From Breviolum minutum Mf 1.05b.01 (lineage: Eukaryota; Sar; Dinophyceae; Suessiales; Symbiodiniaceae), in assembly GCA_000507305.1 (NCBI GenBank), contig DF239624.1, positions 1 to 64,000 on the forward strand: a stretch of DNA of 64,000 bases. The letters run 5' to 3'. The translations under genes were made by a program, and so were the position numbers. Below are positions 61,636-64,000 of this stretch, piece after piece (the first letter of the stretch is position 1; each line of letters starts with the position of its first letter). Under the pieces are notes generated by a model that was given only the letters and a program-made list of their open reading frames with translations, did not search any database and was not told the origin of the DNA.

Positions 61636-64000
61636 CTTAAGGGTACCTTTGCTGAAACACAAAAAGGCCCCGATTGCAGTGGCGATGTGGATGGGCGAAT
61701 GACTCCTCCACCTAAGGCAGATGTTGGGACCTGGTTTGGTACTTGGTTTAGATGGAAATAATGATCAACCCACATGTAGAGTTGATGTTTCAGCTTCGGG
61801 TCTTTGGAGTTTGATTGCATTTTGATATGTGTGTTTTTTCTTGACAACATGAATGACAGGGAATTTACATCAAAAGATCAGATCTAGTTTATGTCCCCCT
61901 TACCGGAGAGGAAGAGGATGACCTTGCGATCCACAAGCTGTGAAAGAGTCAAAGCGTCCACCTGTTGATTTGTGTTCCTCCAAAAAGCAATTGGAAAATC
62001 TATGTTTCGTTTAGGATGGTATGTTGTCCAGGTGCTAGGTGCAGAGTTGTGTTCAGTGACAGGAGTGTCACTAGTGAGCATTTGCCGACACATGCCAAAA
62101 ATGATTCCCGTGCCACCTCCAACACAAGATCTATAGTGTTCCAACCATCAACACCCAGTGACATGCTTGAGCAAACCCCACACTTCACCACGTCAGGGGA
62201 AGGATCAGGATGCAGCCACACCACCAGATCCCAAAGTGCTGGCCAGCAAACTGGAAAATGTCAAGGACAGAACTTTTACCTTCTCAACCCTGTCGGAAAA
62301 GTGGTTCCAGCCTTCGTGCAATACTACACTACGTGCACATAGTTTTTTTTGTTGATCCCCCCGAATTGCAGGAAACGATAATGGTATTTCTAGGGGTGTA
62401 CGGTGTATCTTTTGTTCAGGTTTAGATTTATATAGATATTTTGGACAAAAGAGGAAAAACCCAGTAGAGACTCGTGCCACGGAAACTACAACTGCAGGAC
62501 GGTCGCCGCCGTAGTTCCATCGGAGGGCGCCGCAACATAAATGATGCTGTACGCACAGGCGTAGCTAGGACCAGGCGCTGTTCAGCGGGTGGGCGGGTTG
62601 CTTGGACCATTGTTGCAGAGACCGTTTTCAGATCAGTTGTAGGAATCAGTTCTAGTCTAGTCAATGACCTGAACAAATTTGCAGTCAAAATCTTCCAGTA
62701 CCTGAAATGTCCTCACAGATTATACCCAGAGTCACTTCAATATGAAGTTGAATGTTCAATCGGGATTCTTGTTCCCAACAATATTTCAATACTATAGATA
62801 TTTATATATATATATAGAGAGAGAGAGAGACGAGATACAGATAGTTGTATATACATGGGTCATTATTGGAGAGTTGATTTAACCTACATGCACCAATCTA
62901 TGCCCGCCTTCGTTGGAAGCCGTGCCTCCTTGCGCAGGAAGAGCATAGCCTGCATTGCATCCTCCAAGACGGCCGCAGGGGAAGACAAGGCAGCAAGGAT
63001 AGGGGAGAGTTGGGGAGTTAGGATGTGAATCTCAGATTTGATGTTCAAAACATCTACTATTATATATTATCATTGTATATCAGTGCGAAATGAAATAAGA
63101 AGCTATGACAAGTAGATATTAGATATGTCAAATGTGTCAAGGTTGAGAACTAGATGCTGAGCGGTGTCGATCATTCGAACAGTGTTTAGACCAGAGGGTC
63201 ACCAAGCAGTGGGATGATGTTCAAATCACACTCGGTTGTTGAACATTTGGGTTCCGAAGACAAAGCAGGCTAACAAGCTTTGGCTGATTTGCCGGTGCCA
63301 CAGGGTCCAAAGTTTTGAAGTGCCAATATGAGTAATTCTGGTACTAAGTTGTGTAAGATCTTCTAAGGCTGTTTGGGACTGGCAGGTGTTCCCTTAGGCC
63401 TTCCATACTGCTTAAATAGGTCAGGACATGGAAAGGTTGCATTGTCCGGGTCCCATATGCCAATCATAATGGCAAACAACTGGATTTGAAGACAGACAAT
63501 TAATTGTTTGCAGGGACAAATACCTTTTCTATCCTTTTCTCATGGAAAGGTCTCCAATTGTTGGTGATAGAGAAACGGTTTGACAAAAAAAAAGGTGACC
63601 TCACTTGAAGGCTAATTTATTCGGGAGGTGCATCGAGATGGGTAACAAACAGAATAAGCCCAAATACGAAAACGTGTCTACCAACACTACGGTCTGATTT
63701 GTGTAGGGCAGCTGATTTGTGAACCCCAGTCATATACGTTTTTGACACACCAAGCCGGAGATATAAGCGAAGAGTTGCAAGTTGAAGAGCCTTCCACGGC
63801 ATCAAAGAAACACCTCAAAGATGGACTTCATTTTGTGTGTTCCTTTGGATAAAGTCGTCCCTCATGTTATTTACTGATTTTTTTTTTTGCCCCTCAAAAG
63901 GCAGCAGATCAGAACTGGCTATGTTTAATCCCCATTCGCAGCACTAGTGGAGGCCAAGATCGAACTGGCCGCGGAAATGACCACCAAACGCCATCGCATG
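61636..64000 (+). CDS. Unknown protein, Arg/Ser-rich; runs off the window
   Basis: Exons: 61636-61738 (PDCSGDVDGRMTPPPKADVG), 61882-61939 (VYVPLTGEEEDDLAIHKL; in phase by a split Asp codon), 62030-62340 with several open frames (VSICRHMPKMIPVPPPT, or SIVFQPSTPSDMLEQTP, or TPPDPKVLASKLENV), 62498-62560 (DGRRRSSIGGRRN, GTAGCT donor), 62874-63028 (SRASLRRKSIACIASS) and 63942-64000 (VEAKIELAAEMTTKRHR), which continues beyond the window. R-R-x-S motifs in two exons are typical basophilic kinase sites. No domain recognised. The stop at 63028 may end one gene before the last exon, or a GTTAGG donor at 63018 may be used. The span 63029-63941 holds no other gene. Confidence 0.5.
62798..62832. repeat. 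TA then GA dinucleotide tract
   Basis: A TATATA run followed directly by nine or so GA units. Confidence 0.85.

Noticed and set aside
1..64000. tRNA, rRNA, CRISPR arrays, bacterial promoters and insertion sequences.
   Set aside because: Looked for on both strands; none seen, as expected for a gene-poor eukaryotic nuclear window. A tRNAscan-SE or Infernal run would be decisive.

Overview
The window looks like nuclear DNA of a dinoflagellate, most like a Symbiodiniaceae-type alga. There is no compact gene. Instead, short exons (17 to about 200 bases, relatively rich in G or C at third codon positions) are scattered through AT-rich introns of about 60 to 1,800 bases. Acceptors are very often AG followed by G. 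Donors are mostly GT, but several junctions fixed by protein continuity use GC. Every exon I trust is on the + strand, as in the unidirectional gene clusters of dinoflagellates. No rRNA, tRNA, CRISPR array or bacterial-type operon was seen.

Layout: two degenerate repeat blocks (275-535 and 1318-1512); a DUF4116-repeat gene (1576-5955) that may continue to a stop at 8319; loci of unknown function at 8591-12719, 13030-15664, 16131-18425, 18815-21300, 21747-24845 and 25407-25681; a WD40-like locus (27391-29905); a last exon with a hydrophobic segment (30985-31136); a complete-looking three-exon gene (31314-31877); a second WD40-like locus (32463-33560); an ankyrin-like locus (34011-36078); a well-supported WD40 gene with 12 phase-consistent exons (36924-43057); a seven-exon conserved protist gene (44422-47222); unknown loci (48191-50164, 50585-50668, 52830-54130); a split methyltransferase-like gene (55561-57290); an SH3-like or acidic-linker locus (57602-61148); and a last locus that runs off the right end (61636-64000).

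Exon models were made by eye from splice signals, phase continuity, codon bias and family motifs. Single exons are more reliable than the grouping into genes: neighbouring loci may be one gene, and exons are surely missing. The proteins share no obvious pathway. Intronic material includes three inverted-repeat elements with similar ends, a degenerate telomere-like tract and several long microsatellites.
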